DNA of 34,275 bases from Ceratorhiza oryzae-sativae (GCA_030998015.1 JARWMV010000152.1:1-34275), one strand, 5' to 3'. Shown: positions 17,027-26,138, counted from the first letter of the stretch. Notes: generated by a model from the letters alone, not told the origin. Translations and numbers: made by a program.

Positions 17027-17704
17027 TCAATTAAATGAAATAGAGTTTCTGGTTTGGGAGGGGTTAGAAGTTTGATAAGTTTTTTGGTTATTACTTGATT
17101 TTAAATGGACAACTGAAATAGGAGCCAACATCGAAAGCAATAGTATTATACTACATAAAATGAACAATGGGGCTCCATAGGTGTACAGTCCGTGGCCCAA
17201 TGATTCTACTTGTAGGAAACTAAAACTTGAAATGTCCCAAGTATACGGATTTTGGGAAATATTTACATCAGATATTGAAGGAACGGTTGAACCGTATAGT
17301 AATCCATTTAAATAAGTTAATAATTCCAAAGGCAGATTTAATATAGCAACTTTACCGAAGTTCACGGGAATTACTGTGAAAATCTCATATGTAAATAGAA
17401 AACCTACAGTTAAAGCCAAAGGTAGGTTTTTTGTATACTGACTTCCAATGTCCAGTATGTCAGATAAATTAATATTAATCATCATAATTACAAATAGGAA
17501 AAGCACAGCTATGGCTCCAATGTAGACTATTATGTATGAAATACCTACAAAGCCCACTCCAAGTAAGATTAGGTAACCTGCGGCGTTGCAGAAAGCTGAA
17601 ATTAAGAAAAGTACAGCAATTACAGGGTTTTTAGAAGTAATAACTAAAATACCTGATAAGATAGCTCCAGCGGCTAACACGTCTAATAAAAAGTTGTTTA
17701 TCAT
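17027..17704 (-). CDS. nad6: nad6 (NADH dehydrogenase subunit 6)
   Basis: Encodes a 225-residue complex I membrane subunit. The family signature is clear: AVLFLISAFCNAAGYLILLG and GISYIIVYIGAIAVLFLFVI with MMININ, the conserved helix with the pi-bulge region. At least five hydrophobic helices are present, the last ending SMLAPISVVH. The start ATG at 17704 is preceded by an A/T-rich leader. The ending is unusual: a hydrophilic tail (to NSISFN) and TGA at 17029-17027, the only TGA ending among recognised genes here. If TGA is Trp, the frame continues into the LAGLIDADG sequence at 16586-17026, giving a fusion. No inserted repeats are seen in the gene body. Confidence 0.95.
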   Translation of the reverse strand: MINNFLLDVLAAGAILSGILVITSKNPVIAVLFLISAFCNAAGYLILLGVGFVGISYIIVYIGAIAVLFLFVIMMININLSDILDIGSQYTKNLPLALTVGFLFTYEIFTVIPVNFGKVAILNLPLELLTYLNGLLYGSTVPSISDVNISQNPYTWDISSFSFLQVESLGHGLYTYGAPLFILCSIILLLSMLAPISVVHLKSSNNQKTYQTSNPSQTRNSISFN

Positions 17705-17880
17705 TTTTTTTTTGTTTAATTGTGCCTATGCTTTCGCATTTCTAAATATTTGTTTTTACCTCGTCTGTGGTCTTGTTCCATGAACACGACCGCAGACTTC
17801 TGCCCCCCAAACATGTGCAGCTACGCTGCATTGTTTGGAGGGGCCGGAGCCTGTGGGCGGCTAAAGCCGCCCACAGTCGA

Positions 17881-18042
17881 GGCGAAAAAGGCTGAATCCA
17901 GTATTTTATTTTTATACAGGATAGGTTTTCCTTGAAACTTAACCACAATTTGACTAGGGTATTGATGGAACACTTTATTGCACCAGCTAGCCAGAAGTTT
18001 ATTTTTGTTTTTATTTGATCTAGCTGAAACCGAGTAATACAA
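17881..18042 (-). other. Unrecognised open reading fragment
   Basis: Coding-like, Lys/Asn-rich frame: YYSVSARSNKNKNKLLASWC, then NKVFHQYPSQIVVKFQGKP. It is cut at the low end by a repeat (GCCGCCCACAGTCGAGG). No domain is recognised. It could be the C-terminal piece of another intron ORF. Confidence 0.3.
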
Positions 18043-18222
18043 ACCGATCGTTTTCAGAAGTTGAGTTACCTCAACAATGAAAACGAGCTTACGATCGCCG
18101 ATTCAGCAGCGTACCTAGCAAGGTAAGGAAAATTCAATCCAGAGCCCCAGGACATGTGTTCAAGGGTTCTGGGTGTTATTTTTTTTTATTACCAGAAGAT
18201 CCCAGATAGTTGGGCAAAGAGT

Positions 18223-18374
18223 GCCCGTAGACCCCCAATGATGCAATTAGGGGCCACTTAAAATAGCAAAGCTATTTTAGAGGCCCCGTAATTGCTTCAT
18301 TTGGGGGGTGGATGCCCCCCAAACAATGCAGCGTAGCTGCACATGTTTGGGGGGCACTAGGGCCCAAAACCACC
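18223..18374 (+). repeat. 152-bp nested hairpin repeat, copy 2
   Basis: Same as 12321-12472; followed by another C-tract type hairpin (18380-18450). Confidence 0.85.
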
Positions 18375-18989
18375 CCGGGTAATGGCACTCCCAATACGCT
18401 GGCCCGTAGGGCGTGCCTTACAGGCTTGGTAACGCATTGGGAGGCCGTTGCCATGCATGATTTTTGACCATGATGCTCAGAAAGGCGCGGTCTTTGGGGA
18501 AAACTCCGAAGGGATACCACTATCCGTAAGAGCGTTTTTACTTCAGCCCCGAAGGGCTCGGTCAAATTTCGTTACCGCACTTTTGCCCTCACTTCTAACG
18601 CTCTTTGATCGCCCGAAGGGCGGCCTAAGCGGGGTACCCAGGTTCTTCCCTTTCAGCTGCTCCCCAATGATTGCAATGCGCGCCACAAGACTTGTGGCGC
18701 CATTGACCCCCCAAACTGATGCAGCTCGGAATCAGGCTCCTTGACAATTCCTAAGGAATTGTCAAGAAATGGCAGTTTGGGGGTCACCTGCGTCTGTGGT
18801 CGTGTTCCAGGAACACGGCCGCAGACGGGAAGAAGGAGAACTTAAGTTCCCCTACCCTATCTCGTGTCAACTACTCTGAAGTTGTTGCACGTACGTGCAA
18901 CAATTTCACGCTTGTAGAGGAGACGTCTGTGTGCGGCTTAAGCCGTACACAGACGGCTCCGAAGCTTGAGTCGAACCGTGGTTTAGCGT

Positions 18990-19161
18990 CCGCGCGCGTT
19001 AGTTGCTGGTGGGACTTGTCCCACCAACCAACGTGAGCAATCGCAACCGTTTGCGATTGCTAGTGCGCGGCATAATATCGATATTTAGCCGCCGGCTGAA
19101 AATGACGAACGGTCGTCATTTTCTACGAGGGAATCTTTAGGATTCCCTCTAACGCCGGCGG
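18990..19161 (+). repeat. A element
   Basis: 172-bp form in the plus arm of the 826-bp inverted repeat. Confidence 0.95.
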
Positions 19162-19372
19162 GACCCGTGCACGCCTGCGAACGCCTTGGCTTGCCAAGGC
19201 GGCCCTGGCGTGCGCGCGGCTCGCCGCGAACGCGGCCTCGTTAACAATGCCCACGGGTCGTTGACCCTCCGCTTTATTACCCCTGCCAAGACGTGCGCTA
19301 AAGCGCAGTTCTCTAGGCAGGGCGGCTGAAATCTTGGGTTACACCTAAGATTTTAGCCGATAGAGCGGGGGC
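19162..19372 (+). repeat. B/C compound element
   Basis: Plus-arm counterpart of 10459-10669. Confidence 0.85.
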
Positions 19373-19594
19373 CCGCGCGCGTTAGTTGCTGGTGGGACTT
19401 GTCCCACCAACCAACGTGAGCAATCGCAACCGTTTGCGATTGCTAGTGCGCGGCATAATATCGATATTTAGCCGCCGGCTGAAAATGACGAACGGTCGTC
19501 ATTTTCTACGAGGGAATCTTTATGGGAGGTAGCCTGGACCATGAGACTCATGGTCAAGGCTACCTCATCTGAGGATTCCCTCTAACGCCGGCGG
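19373..19594 (+). repeat. A element with 50-bp palindrome insert
   Basis: 222-bp form in the plus arm of the 826-bp inverted repeat; followed by the hairpin GTCCAGCAAGATTTTATAAA...CTTGCATGG. Confidence 0.95.
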
Positions 19595-19672
19595 ATACAG
19601 GTCCAGCAAGATTTTATAAATCTTGCATGGAAGCAAACCACGGAACGATGTTGACCGAGATAGAGGCCAGAC

Positions 19673-20048
19673 AAATTTGGGCAAGGACCAGTCATAGTCC
19701 GCAACCTTCGGTCGGTTGTTACCCCCATATGATCCATACTCGCCTCGATCGGCGTTCTTTCTCTCTAAGATCGTCGGCCCTGGTATCTAGGTTAACGGGA
19801 GCAGGCTCACCGCCAGAGGGCCGGCCTCGTGCCCCATTCCCCAACGGGTCAGGTGTACGCTGGAATCTCCGCACGTTCCCTGCTCGGTCATCGAAGATGT
19901 CCGGCAGGGACGCACTAAACCGATTCGACGAGGGTTCATTTAACAGGGCCGGCGGAGGATCGTGCTTGCACGATCGTCCGCCGGCCCTTCCGCCGCCTCC
20001 TGTCCCTCTAGGGCAGCTTGAGGAAATAATCATGCTTGCATGATTTAA
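19673..20048. other. GC-rich stretch, no gene recognised
   Basis: Contains a strong palindrome at 19946-19987 (GGGCCGGCGGA...TCCGCCGGCCC). CGGTCATCGAAGATGTCCGG (19888-19907) has a diverged inverted relative at 24469-24495. Confidence 0.3.
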
Positions 20049-20118
20049 CTCAAGCTTCGGAGCCGTCTCCTCTACAAGCGTGAAGTTGTTGCACGTACGT
20101 GCAACAATTTCAGCCAGC

Positions 20119-20340
20119 CCGCGCGCGTTAGTTGCTGGTGGGACTTGTCCCACCAACCAACGTGAGCAATCGCAACCGTTTGCGATTGCTAGTGCGCGGC
20201 ATAATATCGATATTTAGCCGCCGGCTGAAAATGACGAACGGTCGTCATTTTCTACGAGGGAATCTTTATGGGAGGTAGCCTGGACCATGAGACTCATGGT
20301 CAAGGCTACCTCATCTGAGGATTCCCTCTAACGCCGGCGG
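20119..20340 (+). repeat. A element with 50-bp palindrome insert
   Basis: 222-bp form preceded by a TTGTTGCACG unit that lacks its usual 30-bp nested hairpin. Confidence 0.95.
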
Positions 20341-20458
20341 GCAGCCCTAGAGTCCATACGGCGGCGGATCATGGGCCTGAACCATGGTTATGGTCCGGCG
20401 GCTACGCCGACAGATAAATTGGGGTATGAATTTAGGCGCGGTTATACCAACACGACGG

Positions 20459-20565
20459 CCTCCCAATGCGTTACCAAGCCTGTAAGGCACGCCCTACGGG
20501 CCAGCGTATTGGGAGTGCCATCACCCCCCCAAACAATGCAGCATAGCTGCATCAGTTTGGGGGGT
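20459..20565. mobile_element. C-tract hairpin pair flanked by CGACGG
   Basis: 107-bp insert of two hairpins (CTCCC...GGGAG and CCCCCCAAAC...GTTTGGGGGG) between direct repeats CGACGG at 20453-20458 and 20566-20571. No host gene recognised. Confidence 0.7.
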
Positions 20566-20648
20566 CGACGGTGGCAATTGACGCCTGTGTCGGCCTTAGA
20601 GGTATTTTCTGATGTATTTATTTTGGCAGGCTAAATTATTACTATATT

Positions 20649-21209
20649 TTATAGCCCGATTTTGTATAGCATCATGGATGGCATAAGGTCCTTCAATAAG
20701 GATTGTAAAACCGGTGTTGATTTGGCTGAAATTCTGATTGTAAAACCACCATTATTTGCATTAATTGTGCTTTTTAACCCGAATTTGTCAGTTAAAACTT
20801 GAACTAGAAGTTCTACCTCAGCAATAGTGAAACTTTGAGTACTTAGCACCAATGCCCGGTCTTTTTTATTAAAACTACCATCGTCACAAAGCCAGTAAAC
20901 TAAAGACAAAGGAGTAAGCAACTCCCCTATGTTTAATGGAACTACTTTTTGCCCATTCGGATAGAACAAATCATAGAGTTCATTAAAGCAAGGTAAGGAA
21001 AAGGTATTAAACGTAACTCTAGTATATATTTTACGTGTTACTTTGTGCGGCGGTCGATTAGTTGTTTTGGGCAATGAAGAACAATAAGTTTTAAACAAAT
21101 CATAAAGGTGGAGCAAGTAATCCTCATGTAAAATACTTTGTTCAAATTGCAATCTTGCATTCACACTTGCTTTTCGTTTACGAATGCACATCACCTGGGC
21201 CTGCTTCAA
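20649..21209 (-). CDS. LAGLIDADG_2 homing endonuclease, N-terminally truncated
   Basis: A 186-codon frame covering most of a LAGLIDADG_2 protein. It shows RKASVNARLQFEQS, HLYDLFKTYCSSLPKTTN, TRVTFNTFSLPCFNELYDLF, then LLTPLSLVYWLCDDGSF with the acidic DD of the second motif, and a C-terminus ending MMLYKIGL-TAA. The first LAGLIDADG helix (GLxLGD) is missing: upstream the frame meets a small hairpin made of a repeated GGCCTGCTTCAACTCTTCGA (21195-21270). It is the longest uninterrupted HEG frame here. Start codon uncertain. Confidence 0.75.
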   Translation of the reverse strand: MKQAQVMCIRKRKASVNARLQFEQSILHEDYLLHLYDLFKTYCSSLPKTTNRPPHKVTRKIYTRVTFNTFSLPCFNELYDLFYPNGQKVVPLNIGELLTPLSLVYWLCDDGSFNKKDRALVLSTQSFTIAEVELLVQVLTDKFGLKSTINANNGGFTIRISAKSTPVLQSLLKDLMPSMMLYKIGL

Positions 21210-21327
21210 CTCTTCGAGAGGCCAGGATCGAGGCCTGCTTCAACTCTTCGAGTTGAAACAGGCCAGGATATCGACTCCTTGGGGAAAATAAGGAGGGGTT
21301 TGTTGTTAATAATAATAATATATAAAA

Positions 21328-21870
21328 CTATAAACCTATTTTATGTCGCATCATAGGAGCCATGTGCGCCGCCAACAAATTTCGTAAAACAGGAATTGAA
21401 TAAGAAGGAATTATTATTCTGTAAGAAGTTCCTTGTCTACATTTGTAGCATTTTAAGTTAAATTTGTTATTTAAAACTTCAATTAAAAGTTCAACTTCTT
21501 CTAATGTGAAAGAATCCGTACATAATACGGTATATTTGCCAGGTTTATTCCAGCTACCATCATCTGCTATCCAATAGCTTAAAGACAAAGGTGTTAACAA
21601 GTCCTCTATAATGCTTGGAACTACCTTTTTACCTGATATGTAAAATAAATTATATAGCTCGGTAAAACAGGGTAAGCAATAAGTGAAAAAAGAAACACGA
21701 GAATATACATTTCCTGTTCTACTGTCAGGAAGACGATTAGTTATTTTTGGGGCACTTGAACAATAAGTTTGAAATAGTTCGTACAAATGGTAAAGGTAAT
21801 CTTTATGAACTATTCCTTGTTCAAATCTAAAATAAGCATTTCCTTTAATGGTTTGTTTCTGTGCAGACAA
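21328..21870 (-). CDS. LAGLIDADG_2 homing endonuclease, main part
   Basis: Reads from SAQKQTIKGNAYFRFEQG through HLYELFQTYCSSAPKITN, SRVSFFTYCLPCFTELYNLF, LLTPLSLSYWIADDGSW (second motif) to MMRHKIGL-TAG. Removing the hairpin pair at 21894-21984 plus one CTATAG repeat joins it in frame to LREITIGLLLGD upstream (21991-22207), restoring a full-length gene. The interruption therefore looks recent. Confidence 0.8.
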   Translation of the reverse strand: MSAQKQTIKGNAYFRFEQGIVHKDYLYHLYELFQTYCSSAPKITNRLPDSRTGNVYSRVSFFTYCLPCFTELYNLFYISGKKVVPSIIEDLLTPLSLSYWIADDGSWNKPGKYTVLCTDSFTLEEVELLIEVLNNKFNLKCYKCRQGTSYRIIIPSYSIPVLRNLLAAHMAPMMRHKIGL

Positions 21871-21893
21871 ATCTCCTAATAATAACCCTATAG

Positions 21894-21984
21894 ACCCCCA
21901 ATACGCTGGCCCGTAGGGACCGCGTATTTTGGGGGGCTATAGCCCCCCCAAACAATGCAGCGTAGCTGCATCAGTTTGGGGGGT
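21894..21984. mobile_element. C-tract hairpin pair in HEG, three CTATAG repeats
   Basis: 91-bp insert with CTATAG at 21888-21893, again between the two hairpins at 21937-21942, and at 21985-21990. Removal restores LREITI-GLLLGD. The middle repeat suggests two successive insertions at the same site. Confidence 0.85.
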
Positions 21985-21990
21985 CTATAG

Positions 21991-22207
21991 TGATTTCTCG
22001 TAAATTTTCAGGTATAACAAATTCCTCTCTTTCCTTTTTTGTTAGCCGTTTGGTTTTAACAGGCACTAAAGAAGAAAGGAATAGTTGACTATACAAATTT
22101 ATATCAGACTCAATTAATTGAGTATAATCGATATAGAATAATAATTTCGTAGCACAATAAAATACAAAAGTTGTTATTAGAATTAAAAAAGGGAATATTC
22201 GAAGAGA
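21991..22207 (-). pseudogene. N-terminal part of the LAGLIDADG gene at 21328-21870
   Basis: A hydrophobic start, LRIFPFLILITTFVFY, then SSLVPVKTKRLTKKEREEFV and PENLREITI, the N-terminus of this HEG subfamily (compare 30801-31052: SLRIFLFLILLCATAFLFY). It is cut from the rest by a hairpin pair flanked by CTATAG. It is fused at its 5' side to the start of another copy (22208-22312). Confidence 0.7.
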
Positions 22208-22312
22208 GTCCCCGAGGATAAGCCCGACAAGAATGTCTTTCAGATTTTGAGGTAAAGAGAACTGTAATCGTTCTGCTTGAGTCATGCTATTTCTTTTCAT
22301 GGTTTTAATCAA
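22208..22312 (-). pseudogene. LAGLIDADG_2 start fragment fused to the next copy
   Basis: Reads MKRNSMTQAERLQFSLPQNL, then KDILVGLILGD, and without a stop joins the SLRIFPF start of the following copy at 22207. This is a recombination junction between two paralogues: the first LAGLIDADG helix of one is followed by the N-terminal extension of another. A conserved AT-rich leader precedes it (22318-22350). Confidence 0.65.
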
Positions 22313-22315
22313 AAA

Positions 22316-22352
22316 TATTTATAAGACTGACATTTTAAAGGTATATCATATT
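22316..22352 (-). promoter_or_regulatory. Conserved AT-rich leader upstream of HEG genes
   Basis: Plus strand TATAAGACTGACATTTTAAA followed by GGTATATCAT lies just upstream of the HEG start at 22312. An almost identical string (ATAAGACTAACATATTAAAG, then GTATATCAT) lies at 31072-31102, just upstream of the HEG starting at 31052. Conservation in front of two diverged genes suggests a promoter or processing signal; it could also simply be part of a duplicated unit. Confidence 0.4.
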
Positions 22353-22800
22353 AAAGATTAATATAATCACATCCTCTATGAATGAAGAACTGTGGTTTCG
22401 CGTGTTTATACTATAAATACAGTCCAGGAAAATCCCACCCAGAATAGGCTTAAATCGGATTTATTGGTATTTCACCAAACCACGGGAACCTGGTTAAAGC
22501 ACAACCACGGAGTAGAAATAAAACACAGCCCTTCACCATAAGACGAAACCTAGGGCCATTCTGATAATTCCTGAACTATATACTTGTCAGAAGTGCAGGT
22601 TAATTCGCTCTGCATAGAGCTTTAGCCAAACACAGTCGAAACGCCTACTTTAGTCGGAATCCTCCTGATTGCGAGGTATCCCGGATTAATTAATCCGGGT
22701 ACCTCGGAATCCACAGCGCAAAAGAATCGCGCCATCAAAATGGGTTAGTCAGTGGAGTATGGTTGAAAATTTTAAGAGGATAAGATTTCTTATACTCTTC
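22353..22800. other. Unassigned conserved stretch, partly repeated at 31785-31860
   Basis: 22640-22770 matches 31785-31860 with substitutions (ACGCCTACTTTAGTCGGA ... TCCACAGCGCAAAA ... GTGGAGTATGG). No coding frame. Might be part of a structured RNA or intron; not a tRNA, and no RNase P signature was found. Confidence 0.3.
22659..22708. mobile_element. 50-bp hairpin insertion with TCGGA flanks
   Basis: CGAGGTATCCCGGATTAATT...CCGGGTACCTCG palindrome. The same surrounding sequence at 31785-31860 lacks it. TCGGA occurs on both sides here (22654-22658, 22704-22708) and once in the empty copy (31799-31803). Confidence 0.8.
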
Positions 22801-22822
22801 TTTTATAAGAATTTCGCGCTGG

Positions 22823-22945
22823 AGGCCATGATTCCGAGGTATCCTTCCATGCAATTGCTGGAATGCAATTGCTGGACCGGATTAATTAATCCTGTCCAGC
22901 AAGATTTTATAAATCTTGCGTGGAAGGATACCTCGCAATGCCATA
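22823..22945. repeat. Hairpin within a hairpin
   Basis: Outer arms CCGAGGTATCCTTCCA/TGGAAGGATACCTCG enclose a TGCAATTGC repeat, a GGATTAATTAATCC palindrome and CAGCAAGATTTTATAAATCT. AGGTATCC-type arms recur at 22670 and, as AGGTACCC, in B. Confidence 0.75.
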
Positions 22946-23165
22946 CACTGGTATCCAAAGGATACACAGTGTATGACGACTCCCTCTTGGCACGCACATA
23001 CGCATTAACTTCAAGAAGTTAATACATGCCAAGCCTTCTCATTCAGGACATGTTTTAACACGCCATGGCGGGTTAAAGCGCTGCCATGGTGGTTGTGCTT
23101 GTGCTCGAGGTGAGCCAGGGGCCGGAGCGTGGAGCAGGCCCCAGGCTCCTACGAGCAAACCCAAA

Positions 23166-23236
23166 GGCGTTAAGAGGAATTGAACCTCTGTTAAAAGTAT
23201 TAACAGTACTCCGCATGACCACTATGCTATAACACC
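23166..23236 (-). tRNA. trnN: tRNA-Asn (GUU)
   Basis: A 71-nt cloverleaf on the minus strand: acceptor GGTGTTA/TAACGCC, D stem GCAT/ATGC, anticodon stem GAGTA/TACTT with loop CTGTTAA (T33 present, anticodon GTT), T arm AGAGG-TTCAATT-CCTCT. All stems close. It stands alone between repeats, with no protein gene within 800 bp. Confidence 0.9.
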
Positions 23237-23436
23237 ACTTCGAGAATTTGAATAAGACCCCTATTTTTCCTGACCCGTCCCCTAGGTTGTTGCACGTACG
23301 TGCAACAATTTCACGCTTGTAGAGGAGACGTCTGTGTGCGGCTTAAGCCGTACACAGACGGCTCCGAAGCTTGAGGGTGAATACTCTTCGACAGGGTTAG
23401 GGTAGCTTTTCATTGACCGCAGGCCCGGCCCGCTCC

Positions 23437-23658
23437 CCGCGCGCGTTAGTTGCTGGTGGGACTTGTCCCACCAACCAACGTGAGCAATCGCAACCGTTTG
23501 CGATTGCTAGTGCGCGGCATAATATCGATATTTAGCCGCCGGCTGAAAATGACGAACGGTCGTCATTTTCTACGAGGGAATCTTTATGGGAGGTAGCCTG
23601 GACCATGAGACTCATGGTCAAGGCTACCTCATCTGAGGATTCCCTCTAACGCCGGCGG
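23437..23658 (+). repeat. A element with 50-bp palindrome insert
   Basis: 222-bp form flanked by GCTCC and GGAGC, so the host site is itself a short palindrome. The duplicate unit at 24078 has the same flanks without the 50-bp insert. Confidence 0.95.
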
Positions 23659-24077
23659 GGAGCGGAGCTAGGGCCGCAGGGGAAATAAAATTCCGGTTTT
23701 TCTAAAAAAAAACCCCCTTTGCGGGCAACTTTGATGGCATGATGATTTGCCTGGCATGCCTTCTTCCACGCCTCAAGCGCCGATTGACGCTATTATCGTT
23801 CCTATCCCGCTTTCCCACAACAGAGCGGAGAAACTCCGGGATAGTTTTGAATCCCCTATTTTTCCTGACCCGTCCCCTAGGTTGTTGCACGTACGTGCAA
23901 CAATTTCACGCTTGTAGAGGAGACGTCTGTGTGCGGCTTAAGCCGTACACAGACGGCTCCGAAGCTTGAGGGTGAATACTCTTCGACAGGGTTAGGGTAG
24001 CTTTTCATTGACCGCAGGCCCGGAGAAATATTGATTTTCCCTTGGGTTTTCCCTTGGGTTTTCCCCCGGCCCGCTCC

Positions 24078-24249
24078 CCGCGCGCGTTAGTTGCTGGTGG
24101 GACTTGTCCCACCAACCAACGTGAGCAATCGCAACCGTTTGCGATTGCTAGTGCGCGGCATAATATCGATATTTAGCCGCCGGCTGAAAATGACGAACGG
24201 TCGTCATTTTCTACGAGGGAATCTTTAGGATTCCCTCTAACGCCGGCGG
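24078..24249 (+). repeat. A element
   Basis: 172-bp form in a near-tandem duplicate of the 23262-23690 unit; flanks GCTCC/GGAGC as in the other copy. Confidence 0.95.
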
Positions 24250-24507
24250 GGAGCAGATCTAGGGCCGCAGGGGATGTATTTATCTCTTTTAATTAAAACG
24301 GACTAGCATAATATGGCATCCTTAACACTGCCCCATTCCTATGCTCATTTACCCTGACACTGGCATCATAGTTCCTGCACACGGAAGGAGGCCGTAGTGT
24401 GCGGGGCTTATCCCTGACGACTTCGATCTTGCCTCCCTAATCTCTCCCCTTTCAGTTTGGGTGTGTCCCTGCCGGACAGCTTCGATGACCGAGCAGTGAA
24501 CGCCTAA

Positions 24508-24962
24508 CGCTCTTTGATCGCGCCTTTAGGCGCGGCCTAAGCGCTGAACGCTCCTTACAAATCCCTCCGCGCTCTTTGATCGCCCGCAGGGCGGCCTAAG
24601 CGCGGAGGGCTCAACTAATCGATGATTTGCGAAGGCAAATCTACACCCTGCCTAGAGAACTGCGCTTTAGCGCACGTCTTGGCAGGGGTATCGATTAGCG
24701 GGGTGATGCTTTGCGTAGGCCCGCGCGCGTTAGTTGCTGGTGGGACTTGTCCCACCAACCAACGTGAGCAATCGCAACCGTTTGCGATTGCTAGTGCGCG
24801 GCATAATATCGATATTTAGCCGCCGGCTGAAAATGACGAACGGTCGTCATTTTCTACGAGGGAATCTTTATGGGAGGTAGCCTGGACCATGAGACTCATG
24901 GTCAAGGCTACCTCATCTGAGGATTCCCTCTAACGCCGGCGGACATCAATTTGTAGGGGCGA
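24508..24962 (+). repeat. Compound repeat, copy 3 of 3
   Basis: Matches 13065-13519 closely over its whole length. Confidence 0.85.
24721..24942 (+). repeat. A element with 50-bp palindrome insert
   Basis: 222-bp form in the third copy of the compound repeat. Confidence 0.95.
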
Positions 24963-25307
24963 GGACGGGAAGAGTACGTCAAACTCGATCCTACCTCGGC
25001 GGGATGGCAAATAGGTCTTCCACAAAGGGGTTGAAAGTTTCATTTTTGCAGCGCGCTATGCGGCTGCCCACAAATTGAATTTTGGACTATTGTTCTTGAC
25101 ATTAAAAATTACCCGACTTCGCTTAGATCCGATTTAGCTTGAGGGTAAATCGGGCTCCTCGAATGTACGTCTTCCAGGATGGAGATTAAGCTCCATCCGG
25201 AAGCCCATGGGAAATTAGGCGTTCTTCCATGCAAGATTTATAAAATCTTGCTGGACCTGCATCCTACCCAACAGGGCGGATGCCAGAACTTTATTTTGTT
25301 TTTACCT

Positions 25308-25529
25308 CCGCGCGCGTTAGTTGCTGGTGGGACTTGTCCCACCAACCAACGTGAGCAATCGCAACCGTTTGCGATTGCTAGTGCGCGGCATAATATCGAT
25401 ATTTAGCCGCCGGCTGAAAATGACGAACGGTCGTCATTTTCTACGAGGGAATCTTTATGGGAGGTAGCCTGGACCATGAGACTCATGGTCAAGGCTACCT
25501 CATCTGAGGATTCCCTCTAACGCCGGCGG
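25308..25529 (+). repeat. A element with 50-bp palindrome insert
   Basis: 222-bp form; a shortened B element follows directly (25531-25683). Confidence 0.95.
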
Positions 25530-26138
25530 GACCCGTGCACGCCTGCGAACGCCTTGGCTTAAGCCAAGCAAGCTTGGCTCATATTGACCTTAAGGTCAAT
25601 AATCAAGCCAAGATTACCCCTCGGGTCAACAGCATGTATTTATATATAAATACAATGCTGGTTGACCCTAAGCGGGGGTATGAATTTGGGTTTTCTAAAG
25701 CAAGATCCATTAAAGTATTTTCGATTACACCTGTTACTCCCCAGGAAGAAGGTTAATAACGGGTTTATTGAATTGATGTTACATTCCTATTTCCAACTCT
25801 CTGATCGCGCCTTTAGGCGCGGCCTAAGCGCTGAGGACTCTGATTCCGACGGAATCAGGCGCCTCCCGTGGTGGATGGGCCAGAGCGAAGCGACGGTCCT
25901 CACCACCACGGGGGGCGAGTAAGCAGGGATTCTAATTGTATGAGAATCACCTCTTTTGGATTTATAGCATTTTAAGCCCCACTTAGAGTTTAAAGCATTG
26001 ATTAACAACTCAACTTCATTCAATGTAAAGGAATGAGTACATAATTCAACATATCGACACTGTTTATTTCTTGTCCCATCATCTGCAAAAAGCCTGACTT
26101 TTTGCCAATAAGCTAAGCCTAAGGGAGTTAAAAGATTC

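Larger units (their letters stand above)
18847..19672 (+). repeat. 826-bp inverted repeat, plus arm
   Basis: Partner of 10159-10984. Homology starts at TTCCCCTACCC and stops after GAGGCCAGAC. Confidence 0.85.
23237..25300. other. Gene-free, repeat-dense zone
   Basis: Two near-tandem units (23262-23690 and 23856-24280) share a TTGTTGCACGTACGTGCAAC hairpin, GGGTTAGGGTAGC and an A element. The second has extra TTGGGTTTTCCC repeats (24040-24066). 24290-24480 and 24960-25200 are unassigned. Confidence 0.5.

Noticed and set aside
19627..20156. Overlapping long frames on both strands at 19.6-20.2 kb
   Set aside because: High GC makes both strands open by chance; no domain, and the ends lie in repeats.
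22380..22660. RNase P RNA or rRNA fragment
   Set aside because: No GAGGAAAGTCC-type or other conserved core motif found on either strand.
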